DNA of 64,000 nt from Desulfurellaceae bacterium bin18 (GCA_002238415.1 MPMI01000022.1:1-64000); one strand, 5' to 3'. Positions 24,509-33,180 are shown, numbered from the stretch's first letter. Numbers and translations: made by a program. Notes: a model not told the origin generated them from the letters alone.

Positions 24509-25680
24509 TCGGCAGGCTCCGGCGGCTCCGTTTCGTCACGCGTATCGTGCCGGTTGGGTGGGCCGATCTTGTCGGGCGCGGCGGGTGTTCCGGCTTCTGC
24601 TGCGGCGTCTTTGGTCGGACGGAATTTCTGGCGAAGTTGCGACCAGATTTTGCGTCCGCGGCCGTCCGCAGTCAGCGCTTCCAGGTCTGGCAGCCGCTGC
24701 AAGCTTTCGGTAATGTGCCGGTTCACCCCGCGCTGGAGCGATTCGTGGGCAACCCGGATCGCGTTCTTGATCGCCTTGGGTGAAGACGACCCGTGCGCAA
24801 TAATGGTCACGCCATCCGTGCCCAGGAGTGGAGCGCCTCCCACTTCGTCATAATCAATGCTGGCCCGCAAATCGGCAAACGAACGCTTGAGCAGCAGAAA
24901 GGCGAGCTTCCCGCGCCAACTTGACGCGAAGAGGGAGCGGAGCTGACCCTGCGTGAAGTCATAAAATCCCTCCATCGTCTTGAGCGCGATATTGCCGGTA
25001 AATCCGTCGGTGACCGCGACGTCGACCCCGCTGTTATTGAGCTCCCGGCCTTCAATATAACCGATGTAGTTGAGGGGCAGCCTGGAGAGGACAGTGTGGG
25101 CGGCCCGTGTTGTTTCTGTCCCTTTTGAGTCTTCCTCGCCGTTACTCAGAACTCCGACACGCGGACTCCGAATGCCCCGCACGACCCGGGCGTAGACCTC
25201 GCCCATAATGGCAAACTGCACCAGGTGTACGGGTTTACACTCAACATTGGCCCCAGCGTCAACCAGACAGGTGCGGCCGCTCAGGGCGGGCACGACCGTG
25301 ACAATAGCCGGGCGCTCGACATCGGGCAGGCAACCCAGCCTGGTGACCGCCAGACCGAGCACAGCGCCCGAATTCCCGGCACTCACCACAGCACCGGCTT
25401 TTCCGTCTTTAACCTGAGTAAAGGCGACGCGCAGAGATGAGTCACGCTTGCGGCGCAGAGCCGCAACAGGAGAATCTCCCATCTCGATGACTTCGCTCGC
25501 GTGCTGGATGGCGAGTTGGGAGGACTCGCACTGTCCGTTCCGGCTGAGCTCTTGTCGAATCTTTTCCTGATCCCCAACCAGGAGGAGGGAGACCCCGTAT
25601 TCCCGGGCGGCCTGGACGGCTCCGGCCACAGGAGCCTGGGGCGCGAGATCGCCCCCCATAGCATCTAGCGCGATATACAT
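24505..25680 (-). CDS. plsX: Phosphate acyltransferase PlsX
   Basis: 391 aa. IALDAMGGDLAP at the start, SAGNSGAVLG, GANVECKP and VTDGFTGNIALKTMEG are PlsX motifs. It makes acyl-phosphate from acyl-ACP for phospholipid synthesis. The last roughly 60 residues form a charged, proline-rich tail longer than usual (to GPPNRHDTRDETEPPEPAE). rpmF lies 69 bp upstream, as in many bacteria. Confidence 0.95.
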   Translation of the reverse strand: MYIALDAMGGDLAPQAPVAGAVQAAREYGVSLLLVGDQEKIRQELSRNGQCESSQLAIQHASEVIEMGDSPVAALRRKRDSSLRVAFTQVKDGKAGAVVSAGNSGAVLGLAVTRLGCLPDVERPAIVTVVPALSGRTCLVDAGANVECKPVHLVQFAIMGEVYARVVRGIRSPRVGVLSNGEEDSKGTETTRAAHTVLSRLPLNYIGYIEGRELNNSGVDVAVTDGFTGNIALKTMEGFYDFTQGQLRSLFASSWRGKLAFLLLKRSFADLRASIDYDEVGGAPLLGTDGVTIIAHGSSSPKAIKNAIRVAHESLQRGVNRHITESLQRLPDLEALTADGRGRKIWSQLRQKFRPTKDAAAEAGTPAAPDKIGPPNRHDTRDETEPPEPAE

Positions 25681-25749
25681 GGTGGGCTGCTCACCGCCGT
25701 TCTTCCCCCGGCGGGAAGGAGGGCATCCTCGGTACGGCGCATGGGAGAC

Positions 25750-25935
25750 TCACTCTTCTTCTGCAATCGTCAGCACTTGCCGCCCACGGTAATAGCCGCA
25801 GGTACCACAGATGCGGTGCGGCAGAACGGGGTCTCCGCATTGGGAACAGGTTGACCACTGTGGGGCAACAAGCGCGTGGTGAGAGCGCCGTTGGTTACGT
25901 TTTGACTTTGACGTTTTGCGTTTTGGTACAGCCAT
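25750..25935 (-). CDS. rpmF: 50S ribosomal protein L32
   Basis: 61 aa. [20 protein letters not shown] at the N-terminus and a four-cysteine zinc ribbon (CSQCG and CGTCGYY) mark the zinc-binding form of L32. It sits between yceD and plsX as in the conserved yceD-rpmF-plsX-fab cluster. Confidence 0.96.
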   Translation of the reverse strand: MAVPKRKTSKSKRNQRRSHHALVAPQWSTCSQCGDPVLPHRICGTCGYYRGRQVLTIAEEE

Positions 25936-25965
25936 AGCTTTCTCTTCCTCACATCAATATACACG

Positions 25966-26553
25966 CTACGAGGGGGTCTTTTCCGTCTTCTGAGACGACG
26001 CCCGCTGCGTAGGCAGGCGGAGGGTCGCCAGGGCGGCGAGACGCGGATCCGTCCATCCGGGCGAACAGGAGCACTTCTCGCTGTTGAGATTCACCCCACA
26101 CTGTTCACACAAGCCCTTACACGTCTCCTGACACAGCGGAGAACTTGGCAGCGACAGGAAAAACTGCTCTCGAACCAGGAGCGACACATCAACGCTATCC
26201 CCACTATAAAAGCTCGATGCCAGGTCTTCCTGGTTCAGTTCGGTTTCACGGCCAAGAGCACCCTGCGGACCGGCCGGCAAAAGGACCCAGGAGAAGGGAC
26301 GACTCAATGACAGCGGAAAGTCGTCGAGGCAGCGCGCGCATTGCCCAGCCAGGTCACCGTTCAGCGTGCCATCAAACAAGAGGTCTTCGCCGGAACGCAT
26401 ATAGTGCAGGGCAACCCGCAACGGGCCCGTCAATCGATACTCGCTCCCATCACGCCCCGGCCGATGGCTCAAGAACCGATTCAGCGTCTGAGCATCCTCA
26501 TCAAACTGGACTGCGGTCGGGGACGAGCCGATATTTTCAACGAGGATTTGCAC
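25966..26553 (-). CDS. yceD: DUF177/YceD family protein (23S rRNA accumulation protein)
   Basis: 195 aa from a GTG at 26553. GQCARCLDDFPLSL and the C-terminal cysteine cluster CQETCKGLCEQCGVNLN are DUF177/YceD signatures. E. coli YceD affects 23S rRNA levels and is coupled to rpmF. A TTG 15 codons upstream is in frame, but the GTG starts the conserved part and has TAGGTG nearby. It heads the operon toward rpmF, plsX and the fab genes; 30 bp separate it from rpmF. Confidence 0.88.
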   Translation of the reverse strand: MQILVENIGSSPTAVQFDEDAQTLNRFLSHRPGRDGSEYRLTGPLRVALHYMRSGEDLLFDGTLNGDLAGQCARCLDDFPLSLSRPFSWVLLPAGPQGALGRETELNQEDLASSFYSGDSVDVSLLVREQFFLSLPSSPLCQETCKGLCEQCGVNLNSEKCSCSPGWTDPRLAALATLRLPTQRASSQKTEKTPS

Positions 26554-26613
26554 GCTACACCTACCCGAGGGCAATGTATAGTATGAAACCGGCCGCAATG
26601 CAACGCAATCACA

Positions 26614-26778
26614 GGTCGTGGTTCAGTTTCAAATCGCTCCCCCCGCTGAGGCGGAGCGCCCCCCCTCCCTCAGCGGGGGGAGGGAAAATCTGCTCCCTCT
26701 CCCCTGGAGGGAGAGCCTGTCCTGAGCCCAGTCGAAGGGGGCTGGGGTGAGGGGGAACAAGCAAAGTGAACCACGACC
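26614..26778. repeat. Palindromic dispersed repeat, family B copy 2
   Basis: GGTCGTGGTTCAGTTT (26614-26629) and AAAGTGAACCACGACC (26763-26778) are inverted with one mismatch. The outer four bases differ from copy 1 on both sides but stay complementary. The inside has two further palindromes and the common motif CCTGTCCTGAGCCCAGTCGA. It occupies most of the gap between yceD and the next gene; the rest holds nothing clear. Confidence 0.8.
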
Positions 26779-26892
26779 CAATCACACCCAGGTCCGAGCG
26801 CGCGGTGTGCCCTTCTGACGACGCGCGCCGGTGCTTTTCCGGCTTCGGGTTCGTTGCCGTCACGTTGGCCGTCGGTATATGCTGCCAACTCC

Positions 26893-27090
26893 ATGCCTGT
26901 TGTGTCTCACGTCATCGGCCTGGTGCTATGCATCGTGTGGATATTCAGCCTGTGGTTGCTCTTCGCCGGCCGTCGCTGGCTTCCTTCGCGCAAGCCGCTC
27001 CGGCCTCTGGCGCTCCTGGGCGGCATGGTGCTCTTTTTCGTTTTAAGCCTGACCGGGATGGTCTTTCTGCAATTACTGTTAGAAAGTTGA
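26893..27090 (+). CDS. Small predicted two-helix membrane protein
   Basis: 65 aa from an ATG at 26893. Two hydrophobic stretches (VIGLVLCIVWIFSLWLLFA and LLGGMVLFFVLSLTGMVFLQ) are separated by a short basic loop (GRRWLPSRKPLR). I do not recognise the family. No good ribosome-binding site is visible and an earlier in-frame start is possible. It sits between a dispersed repeat and a broken phd antitoxin. The membrane pattern with a positive loop argues for a real gene, but without a homology search this is uncertain. Confidence 0.4.
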   Translation: MPVVSHVIGLVLCIVWIFSLWLLFAGRRWLPSRKPLRPLALLGGMVLFFVLSLTGMVFLQLLLES

Positions 27091-27107
27091 CACCGCGAGG
27101 CGCGGCC

Positions 27108-27227
27108 ATGATTGAAGTGGGTATTTTTGAAGCAAAAACTCAGCTGTCGGCCCTGCTCGAAAAAGTCAGCTGGCAGGCGTACAAACAGGAGAGACGACAT
27201 GCCCGTCAAAGCTCATCAGGCGAGTGA
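27108..27227 (+). pseudogene. Truncated Phd/YefM-family antitoxin
   Basis: MIEVGIFEAKTQLSALLEKVS matches the first 21 residues of the intact antitoxin at 27562 almost exactly, then the sequence diverges (WQAYKQERRH) and stops after 39 residues. It overlaps the start of the next antitoxin gene. It is the stub of a phd gene whose remainder was lost at a deletion or recombination junction at about 27170. Confidence 0.8.
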
Positions 27228-27483
27228 TTACCTCACCACACCGGAAGACATCGCAGCCTATCTGAACGCGGCGATTGAGGAGATGGGAGAGGACCCACGT
27301 TTACTCATGAAAGCCTTGCGCAACGTCGCCGCGGCGCAAGGCGGCGTGTCCGCGCTGGCGCGGCACGCCAAGCTGGACCGGGTCGCGTTGTCTCGCGCCC
27401 TGTCTGGCCGACGTCATCCGCGGCTGGACACCCTCGCCAAAGTGGCTGCCGCGTGTGGTGTCAAGCTTCAGTTCTCGGCTTAG
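27199..27483 (+). CDS. Orphan HigA/HI1420-type antidote protein
   Basis: 94 aa. YLTTPEDIAAYLNAAIEE, then ALRNVAAAQGGVSALARHAKL and the helix-turn-helix SRALSGRRHPRLDTLAKVAAA are typical of the addiction-module antidote family (HI1420-like, XRE-type). ATG 27199 has CAGGAGA upstream. The partner, a Gp49-like toxin normally just upstream, is absent; a truncated phd gene lies there instead. The protein looks intact and could still bind DNA or neutralise a toxin encoded elsewhere. Confidence 0.8.
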   Translation: MPVKAHQASDYLTTPEDIAAYLNAAIEEMGEDPRLLMKALRNVAAAQGGVSALARHAKLDRVALSRALSGRRHPRLDTLAKVAAACGVKLQFSA

Positions 27484-27501
27484 CATAGGTGGGCCGCTCC
27501 A

Positions 27502-27544
27502 TTGACACCTTACCGCCAACCAATATGCTAGTTGATTAAACTAG
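27502..27544 (+). promoter_or_regulatory. Promoter and operator of vapBC
   Basis: TTGACA (27502-27507), 16-bp spacer, TATGCT (27524-27529). An inverted repeat CTAGTT-GATTA-AACTAG (27528-27544) overlaps the -10 box and the likely start point, about 18 bp before the antitoxin ATG. This is where a Phd/VapB-VapC complex would be expected to repress. Confidence 0.65.
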
Positions 27545-27561
27545 ATTGATTGAGGGCAGCC

Positions 27562-27801
27562 ATGATTGAAGTTGGTACCTTTGAAGCAAAAACCCATTTG
27601 TCCGCCCTGCTCGAAAAAGTCAGCCAAGGGCAAGAAGTGCTCATCACTAAGCGGGGCGAGCCGATTGCGCGGCTGGTGCCGGCTCAACGGTCCGACCGGA
27701 CACAGGTCGCCGCTACCATTGACACCTTGTTTGAGTTTCGCAAAGGCATGAAGCTGGACGGCCTGGACTGGCAAGCTCTGCGTGATACGGGACGCCGATG
27801 A
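27562..27801 (+). CDS. vapB: Phd/YefM-type antitoxin of a VapBC module
   Basis: 79 aa. IEVGTFEAKTHLSALLEKVSQGQEVLITKRGEPIARLVP is the canonical prevent-host-death DNA-binding fold; the C-terminal part should wrap the toxin. Start at ATG 27562 by comparison with the stub at 27108. It overlaps the toxin gene by 4 bp. Regulated most likely through the inverted repeat at 27528-27544. Confidence 0.9.
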   Translation: MIEVGTFEAKTHLSALLEKVSQGQEVLITKRGEPIARLVPAQRSDRTQVAATIDTLFEFRKGMKLDGLDWQALRDTGRR

Positions 27802-28220
27802 GCACGTTTGTACTGAACTGCTCCGTCACACTGGCGTGGCTGTTTCAAGATGAAGCCGGCCCCGACACAGATCAATTACTCAAGGAGCTACGGGATGATG
27901 ACCGTAACGCAATCGTCCCTAATCTCTGGCGTCTGGAACTCGGCAACACCCTGACACAGGCGGAGCGACGCGGAAGGATAACAGCAGCACAGCTAGCGAC
28001 CGCCCTGGAGCTTGTTCGCGGCCTTCCCATCACCACCGATGCCGAGACCGACAACCGGGCGTTCAGAGAGATATTGAACCTCGCCCGTACCACATCTCTC
28101 ACAACCTACGATGCCTCTTATCTGGAACTGGCCATGCGGCATGGAGTGCCCTTGGCAACGCTGGACAAGGCCCTGATTCGGGCAGCCCGCGGAGTTGCCG
28201 TGAAGACCTTACCGGCCTAG
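27798..28220 (+). CDS. vapC: VapC-like PIN-domain toxin with altered first acidic residue
   Basis: 140 aa PIN domain. Conserved acidic positions Glu47 (LWRLELGN), Asp105 (TTYDASYLEL) and Asp123 (ATLDKAL) are present. The first catalytic aspartate, normally in a VLDxSV motif, is Asn7 here (FVLNCSV, codon AAC at 27816-27818). Loss of that metal ligand would be expected to reduce or abolish ribonuclease activity. Length is normal and the gene is coupled to the antitoxin, so it may act as a co-repressor or be a recently inactivated toxin. Confidence 0.87.
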   Translation: MSTFVLNCSVTLAWLFQDEAGPDTDQLLKELRDDDRNAIVPNLWRLELGNTLTQAERRGRITAAQLATALELVRGLPITTDAETDNRAFREILNLARTTSLTTYDASYLELAMRHGVPLATLDKALIRAARGVAVKTLPA

Positions 28221-28245
28221 CTGGCACTGTCCGGAGGGAGAAGCT

Positions 28246-28959
28246 ATGCACACTGAGATCGACGAGGTGACGGCTGGCATATACCGCCTATCGACTTATG
28301 TCGAAGAGGTCGATTTTACGTTTAACCAGTATCTCATTGACGCCGACCAGCCCTTGCTGTTTCATTGCGGCATGCGAGCGCTCTTTCCGGTGATCTCCGC
28401 AGCGGTGCCTCAAGTGATGCCGCTGACGCGCCTGCGGTGGATCTCGTTCGGGCATTGGGAAGCCGACGAGTCGGGGGCGATGAACGACTGGCTGGAGGCC
28501 GCCTCTGAGGCCCAAGTCGCCGTTGGGACCATGGGCTGCATGCTTTCCGTCAATGATCTGGCTGTTCGCCCGCCCAAACCGCTTGAAGATGAGGAGAGTC
28601 TCGATCTGGGCGGCAAGCGGGTGCGTTACCTGGCTACACCCCATGTCCCACACGGTTGGGATGCGGGCGTACTGTTTGAAGAGACGAGCAAAACCCTCTT
28701 CTGCGGCGATCTTTTTACCCGGACCGGGCGCTGCGAGGCGATCTCGGAAGACGATCCTATCGCGCCCGCTCTGGCGGTAGAGGACACCTTTGGAGCCACT
28801 GCTCTGACCCCGAACACCGCCCCGACCATTCGCCGTCTGGCTGCCCTCAAGCCGGAGATGCTGGCGTTGATGCACGGGTCCGCTTTTCGCGGAGACTGTG
28901 AACGTGCCCTGCTAATGTTGGCCGACAGTTATGAGGAACGGTTTAGGCGGGTAAGGTAG
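28246..28959 (+). CDS. ODP-type di-iron metallo-beta-lactamase-fold protein
   Basis: 237 aa. The flavodiiron-type ligand set is readable: H70-x-E72-x-D74 (GHWEADE), a His in TPHVPHGWDAG (133-136), D155 (FCGDLF) and a His in LMHGSAF near 215. This matches the ODP (oxygen-binding di-iron) domain of flavodiiron proteins, but no flavodoxin domain follows. Stand-alone ODP proteins are thought to bind or reduce O2, NO or peroxide. GGAGGGAGA precedes the ATG. It is 25 bp after vapC on the same strand but is probably unrelated in function. The 224 bp after it hold nothing recognisable. Confidence 0.82.
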   Translation: MHTEIDEVTAGIYRLSTYVEEVDFTFNQYLIDADQPLLFHCGMRALFPVISAAVPQVMPLTRLRWISFGHWEADESGAMNDWLEAASEAQVAVGTMGCMLSVNDLAVRPPKPLEDEESLDLGGKRVRYLATPHVPHGWDAGVLFEETSKTLFCGDLFTRTGRCEAISEDDPIAPALAVEDTFGATALTPNTAPTIRRLAALKPEMLALMHGSAFRGDCERALLMLADSYEERFRRVR

Positions 28960-29183
28960 GAGTAAGCAGATTGCTGTTGTGACACACGCTAAGAGATGGA
29001 AATTTACGTCTCATAACGCATTATCTGTCGAACTTGGCAGAAAATGCGAGCTCTCGTTGTAATGGAACACTTTACTAAACATCTGTTAATCAGGGCAGGG
29101 GAGTTGGTCACGCTTCCTGATCCGATGAGCCAGCTCCTTTCCGATCTTCCTACACTACACTTTCTACTGGCTGACCTCGTTGT

Positions 29184-30065
29184 TTAGCGTGCCGGCAAAT
29201 GCTCCTGAAACCACGCGCTGGTATGCTGCATCGTCTGCTCAAAGCCTTCGCCTCGGTACACGTCGTCATGGATCATGTTTTCCAGCACAACGAGTTTCTT
29301 CGGGTCCCGGGCTTTGGCGTACATGCTCTGCGCCTCAAATAAAGGAACGAGTTCATCGTTGTCCGTATGAATCCACTGAATGGCCCGAGGACTGATCCGG
29401 TCCACAACACTCTCGGGTTTATATTCCATGATATCCAGCAGTGATTCAAACGAGACTTCTGTCCGAAACTGGGGGTAACGCTTCTGAAGGTCTTCCAGAA
29501 TGGCGACCGTTTCGGGATCGCGGACCATCAGCCGCTTGGTTTCCATATAGGCAGGCTTGCCAGTCAGGACAAACTCGGCCTTCTCCCTGCGGACTTTGTC
29601 CATGAACCGGTCAAAATTTGGTCCCAAGCGAAACTGCCGCTCAAGGTCACCCGGCCCGACCACGCCGACTGTACACTTCGCCCGTTCGTCTATGGCTGCC
29701 GTATAGGAGACATTGGCACAGCCAAAGCTCGTGCCGTACAGCCCAATGCTGTCTGGATTCACCTCGGGCTGGTGTTGCATAAACGTCATAGCGTTCCGAA
29801 TATCCGTCACCTGGGCCATAGGGATGAGACGCGAGCGCGGTTCACCACCGCTCTCGCCAAAATAACGGTAGTCGAAGTTCAGCGTGATATAGCCGTCGGC
29901 TTGCAGCCGCTTGGCATTATCCAGGAGAAAGATTTCCTTCACCGCGGTGAAGCCGTGACAAAAAATGACCGCTGCGCGTTGCTCACCGGTTTGATAGTCA
30001 TCCGGCAAACCAAGGATGCCAGCCATTGGCGTGCCTTCACTATAAAACTGCACCTTTTTGTCCAT
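29184..30065 (-). CDS. Alpha/beta hydrolase (dienelactone hydrolase/S9-like)
   Basis: 293 aa. CHGFTAVKE gives the oxyanion region, LYGTSFGCANV the nucleophile elbow with Ser, and IHTDNDELVPLFEAQ the acid region; a His near the C-terminus (MIHDDVYRG) completes a plausible triad. ATG 30065 has GGAGG upstream. The substrate is unknown; relatives act on esters in catabolic clusters. It lies 44 bp after the nitroreductase and in line with the cupin dioxygenase and LLM genes, suggesting one catabolic unit. Confidence 0.8.
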   Translation of the reverse strand: MDKKVQFYSEGTPMAGILGLPDDYQTGEQRAAVIFCHGFTAVKEIFLLDNAKRLQADGYITLNFDYRYFGESGGEPRSRLIPMAQVTDIRNAMTFMQHQPEVNPDSIGLYGTSFGCANVSYTAAIDERAKCTVGVVGPGDLERQFRLGPNFDRFMDKVRREKAEFVLTGKPAYMETKRLMVRDPETVAILEDLQKRYPQFRTEVSFESLLDIMEYKPESVVDRISPRAIQWIHTDNDELVPLFEAQSMYAKARDPKKLVVLENMIHDDVYRGEGFEQTMQHTSAWFQEHLPAR

Positions 30066-30109
30066 CGTGTCCTCCTTTTGCAGTGTCCTATCCGATGGTG
30101 AAGCCTCGG

Positions 30110-30769
30110 CTACTCCCGAGAAAATGGTGTCCCCCAGGCATCTGCAAACGCCAACTCTTCGACCGACCGCCGCGAGATCGGTCCGTGTCCTCGCAGGACG
30201 GGATAACCAATCGGCACAACCGCCGCTGTCCCCCACGGATCAGGAATCCCTAGCAGTTCACGAACCGCTGGCTCTTCCATACACAGCAAGGTCGTAATCA
30301 CACACCCCAATCCCTCGGCTCGGCAGGCGAGGAGGAGGTTTTGGACTGCGGGGTAAATTGATCCGCCGCCAACAACAGACAAACGGTCCAGCTTTGCGTC
30401 AGTCACCGCCAGCCCTTCCGGATTAAAACACACGACCAACAGTGCTGGGGTCTCACCAAAGTGTTCTGTCAGATAGTTACTAGCGCGAATCATCCGCTCG
30501 GCCTTTTTCCGTTCTTCTTCAGGGGCATCGGCCAGTCGCTCCACATACGCTTTGGTATAAGGAAGCGTGACCTGTTGATATAATTCGCCAAGACGTTGTT
30601 TGCGGGCCGAGTCTTTGACGACAATGATGCGCCAGGCTTGGCGGTTGCCGCCAGACGGTGCCCAGGTCGCAGCTTCTAAGACCCGATATAAGACGTCATC
30701 TGGAATGGGGTCTGGTCGCAACCGTCGCACCGCCCGTAAAGTCCGCATCGCTTCATACAGATCAATCAT
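30110..30769 (-). CDS. Nitroreductase family protein (FMN-dependent)
   Basis: 219 aa. The FMN-binding signature near the start (MRTLRAVRRLRPDPIPDD, then ATWAPSGGNRQAWRIIVV) and the C-terminal AVVPIGYPV are those of the NfsB/FRP-like family. Such enzymes use NAD(P)H to reduce nitro groups, quinones or other electrophiles. It lies between the alpha/beta hydrolase and the cupin dioxygenase on the same strand. The exact substrate is not deducible. Confidence 0.87.
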   Translation of the reverse strand: MIDLYEAMRTLRAVRRLRPDPIPDDVLYRVLEAATWAPSGGNRQAWRIIVVKDSARKQRLGELYQQVTLPYTKAYVERLADAPEEERKKAERMIRASNYLTEHFGETPALLVVCFNPEGLAVTDAKLDRLSVVGGGSIYPAVQNLLLACRAEGLGCVITTLLCMEEPAVRELLGIPDPWGTAAVVPIGYPVLRGHGPISRRSVEELAFADAWGTPFSRE

Positions 30770-30851
30770 TGTCGTTCTATCCTTATAACGCGGCCAGCGT
30801 TTTCTCTGGCTGGGCAGCGGCTTTTTGGTTGGCGTCCGTTCAGCTTGTCAT

Positions 30852-31961
30852 TCATTCCAGTACGGGTGGCTTGTCCGATACGGCCGCCTGGACCTCCGGA
30901 GTGACTTTGATCGGCCGTTCACAATCCACATTGATCAGTTGCCAGTCGAAGTATTCATCCTTGCGCCAGTTTGCCTTTTCCCACTGGCGGAACTCTTCGC
31001 CCAGTCCGTGATGAATCCCCTGTGGATTGACCAGCATCGTCCCCGGTGGTACTTCGGCCCCGAGCAGCGTGCCGGCATGCACCAAGACGACTTCATCATA
31101 GTCAATATTGCGGTGATACCACGGCACCCGCTCAACATCTCGCTCGCTTTCGGCGGGGCGGGGCATGAAATTGCACACGACAAAGCCTTTGGCCTGAAAA
31201 ATGCAGTGAACGCTGGGCGGCAGATGCAGCCGATCGCTCATAATTGGCCGATAGTCACGAATGTTCATTTTGAAAGGGAAGAGATCGCCTTTCCACCCGA
31301 CAACGTCTAACGGATGGAACGGGTAGTACACTGAGGTATACTCGCTTTCGCGCTTGATGCGCAGCTCCCATTCTTGCTGACCGTTGGCCTGCAGAACCTG
31401 CGGCTCCGGAACCTGAATCACCGCCGGATCAAACGGAGCGTGGCGCCCCAGGCCACCGTAGTCAGGAAACTCGACCTCTGCGATGGATTCAATAAGCATG
31501 AAGAAATTGTCCGCTCCGTCAGGCACGACGCGATAGGTCACCCCTTTGGGCAGGGCGATATAGTCGCCCGGTTCGTACGCCAATGGGCCAAATTCGGTCT
31601 CAAACGTGCCCGTCCCGCGATGAATAAAATAGATCTCATCCCCATCGGCATTGCGCACATAATAGGGCATGGGGGCACTGCGCCGACTGATCGCAATCGA
31701 CACGTCGGCATTATAGACTGCAGTCAGTGGTACCCCCCGAGGATCGTCTTGGTCACTTGGGCTGAGTTCGTTGCTGTTGATGTCCCACGGTCTGAGGGGG
31801 CCCTCAATCCGTGTCCAGCCGGTCGGCTCATTTACATGGTACAGCTCGGCCACCCGGCCCGAAAAGCCCTGACGGCCCAGTTCGTCTTCTTTGAGCTCTC
31901 CCACGCCAACATGCGCCTGATGCGGCACCTGCCCCTTCGAGAAATGAATCCAAGATTTCAT
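30852..31961 (-). CDS. Homogentisate 1,2-dioxygenase-like cupin protein
   Basis: 369 aa. The HmgA-like features are an N-terminal cupin with FIHRGTGTFETEFGPL and YIALPKGVTYRV, then PFHPLDVVGWKGDLFPF, WYHRNIDYDEV and GIHHGLGEEF, which supply the iron ligands (His, Asp/Glu, His). It is somewhat shorter than classical HmgA (about 430 aa) and groups with the homogentisate-dioxygenase-like proteins of environmental bacteria. It probably opens an aromatic ring, but homogentisate itself is not certain: no fahA or maiA gene is adjacent. The start has GGAGGAG upstream. Confidence 0.8.
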   Translation of the reverse strand: MKSWIHFSKGQVPHQAHVGVGELKEDELGRQGFSGRVAELYHVNEPTGWTRIEGPLRPWDINSNELSPSDQDDPRGVPLTAVYNADVSIAISRRSAPMPYYVRNADGDEIYFIHRGTGTFETEFGPLAYEPGDYIALPKGVTYRVVPDGADNFFMLIESIAEVEFPDYGGLGRHAPFDPAVIQVPEPQVLQANGQQEWELRIKRESEYTSVYYPFHPLDVVGWKGDLFPFKMNIRDYRPIMSDRLHLPPSVHCIFQAKGFVVCNFMPRPAESERDVERVPWYHRNIDYDEVVLVHAGTLLGAEVPPGTMLVNPQGIHHGLGEEFRQWEKANWRKDEYFDWQLINVDCERPIKVTPEVQAAVSDKPPVLE

Positions 31962-32123
31962 TGCGTCTCCTCCTTTACAAAATGAATCCGTGAGCCGTGG
32001 ACCTCGACAAAATTGGGCTCATAGGGAAAATCTGCGGAAATGGGTTGGGTTGCCATGAGATCTCTCGCCTCGTGGGTGACGCCCGCTCTATGCGGAGTTG
32101 TGCGTTACATCTCGAGTCCGGTG

Positions 32124-33152
32124 CTACCGAATATGCGGCATCACCTCTTCGGCGAATCGTTGGACGGATTCGTCGAGGAGAGCCTGCGGCATCCCGCCTT
32201 GGTCGAACATCGCGAGCTGAACGTCGAGGTCGAGTGCTTCGCAGACCCGATTCGTTTTGTCGATGACCTCATCGGCGCTCCCGCACATCGAAAAGGAACA
32301 GATGTCTTCGAAGGTCGGCATTTTCGTGGGGAGCAAGTTGGGCCCGAAGTTGACCTCACCCCAAGGGACAAACACTTGCATCGCCCAGCCGAGGTAGCCC
32401 ATCTGATGCGGCATCCAGCGACGGCGCGCTTCGTCCGAACTCGCAGCAATGTGCGCGTACGAGACGGCTCCCACCCGAGGCTGCGACCCGTGCACGGTCG
32501 GCTTGAATTTCTCCCGGTAGCGATCGACCATAGGCTGAAAATCCTGGAGAGGCCTGACGACCGTGGGAAGCATCAGCGGCAGGCCGAGGGACGCAGCCCG
32601 GTCGACCGAGATTTCGCTCGCGCTTCCGATCCAGACGGGTGGATGGGGTTTCTGCTCCGGGCGCGGCTGGGCCGTTACAGCCTGGAGCCCGCGACTGGGC
32701 CAATCGGATTTGTCCTTCGCCCAGAATTCGAGGAGGGCCTCGACATGCTCCGTAAACAGCGCCTGGGACTGCTCGGGGTCGTACCCGAGATCCCGATACG
32801 TGCGGCGGACGATGCCTCGCCCGACCACGACCTCGACGCGTCCATTGGAAATCGCATCGAGAGTGGCGTAATCCTCGGCGACTCGTAGCGGGTCGAGGCT
32901 TCCGATCAGCGTCACCCCCGTCGAGAGGCGAATTCTCTCGGTACGGGCAGCAACCGCAGCAAGCACGACTGGCGGTGCCGACAACACGTAGTCGCAGAGA
33001 TGGTGCTCGCCGACCGAGAAGAGGTCGAAACCCATCTCTTCGGCGCGCACACCCAGATCGACAATCTGACGGTGCCGCGCGGCGGGCGTGAGCTTCTTGC
33101 CAGTCGCCGGGTCAGGTAGAAGATCTCCAAGAGTGAGCAATCCAATGTCCAT
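32124..33152 (-). CDS. LLM-class flavin-dependent oxidoreductase
   Basis: 342 aa luciferase-like monooxygenase fold. MGFDLFSVGEHHLCDYVLSAP, ATLDAISNGRVEVVVGRG and PPVWIGSASEIS are typical of the group. Such enzymes use FMN or F420 with O2 to hydroxylate, desulfonate or cleave organic molecules. GGAGG precedes the ATG. A perfect TetR-type palindrome lies 28 bp upstream, so it is probably repressor-controlled. The cupin dioxygenase follows on the same strand after 160 bp. Confidence 0.88.
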   Translation of the reverse strand: MDIGLLTLGDLLPDPATGKKLTPAARHRQIVDLGVRAEEMGFDLFSVGEHHLCDYVLSAPPVVLAAVAARTERIRLSTGVTLIGSLDPLRVAEDYATLDAISNGRVEVVVGRGIVRRTYRDLGYDPEQSQALFTEHVEALLEFWAKDKSDWPSRGLQAVTAQPRPEQKPHPPVWIGSASEISVDRAASLGLPLMLPTVVRPLQDFQPMVDRYREKFKPTVHGSQPRVGAVSYAHIAASSDEARRRWMPHQMGYLGWAMQVFVPWGEVNFGPNLLPTKMPTFEDICSFSMCGSADEVIDKTNRVCEALDLDVQLAMFDQGGMPQALLDESVQRFAEEVMPHIR

Positions 33153-33180
33153 GGAATGTTCCTCCGCAATAGAATATGTC

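Noticed and set aside
28960..29183. A tRNA or small RNA in the gap after the ODP gene
   Set aside because: No T-arm consensus, cloverleaf or strong hairpin could be found.
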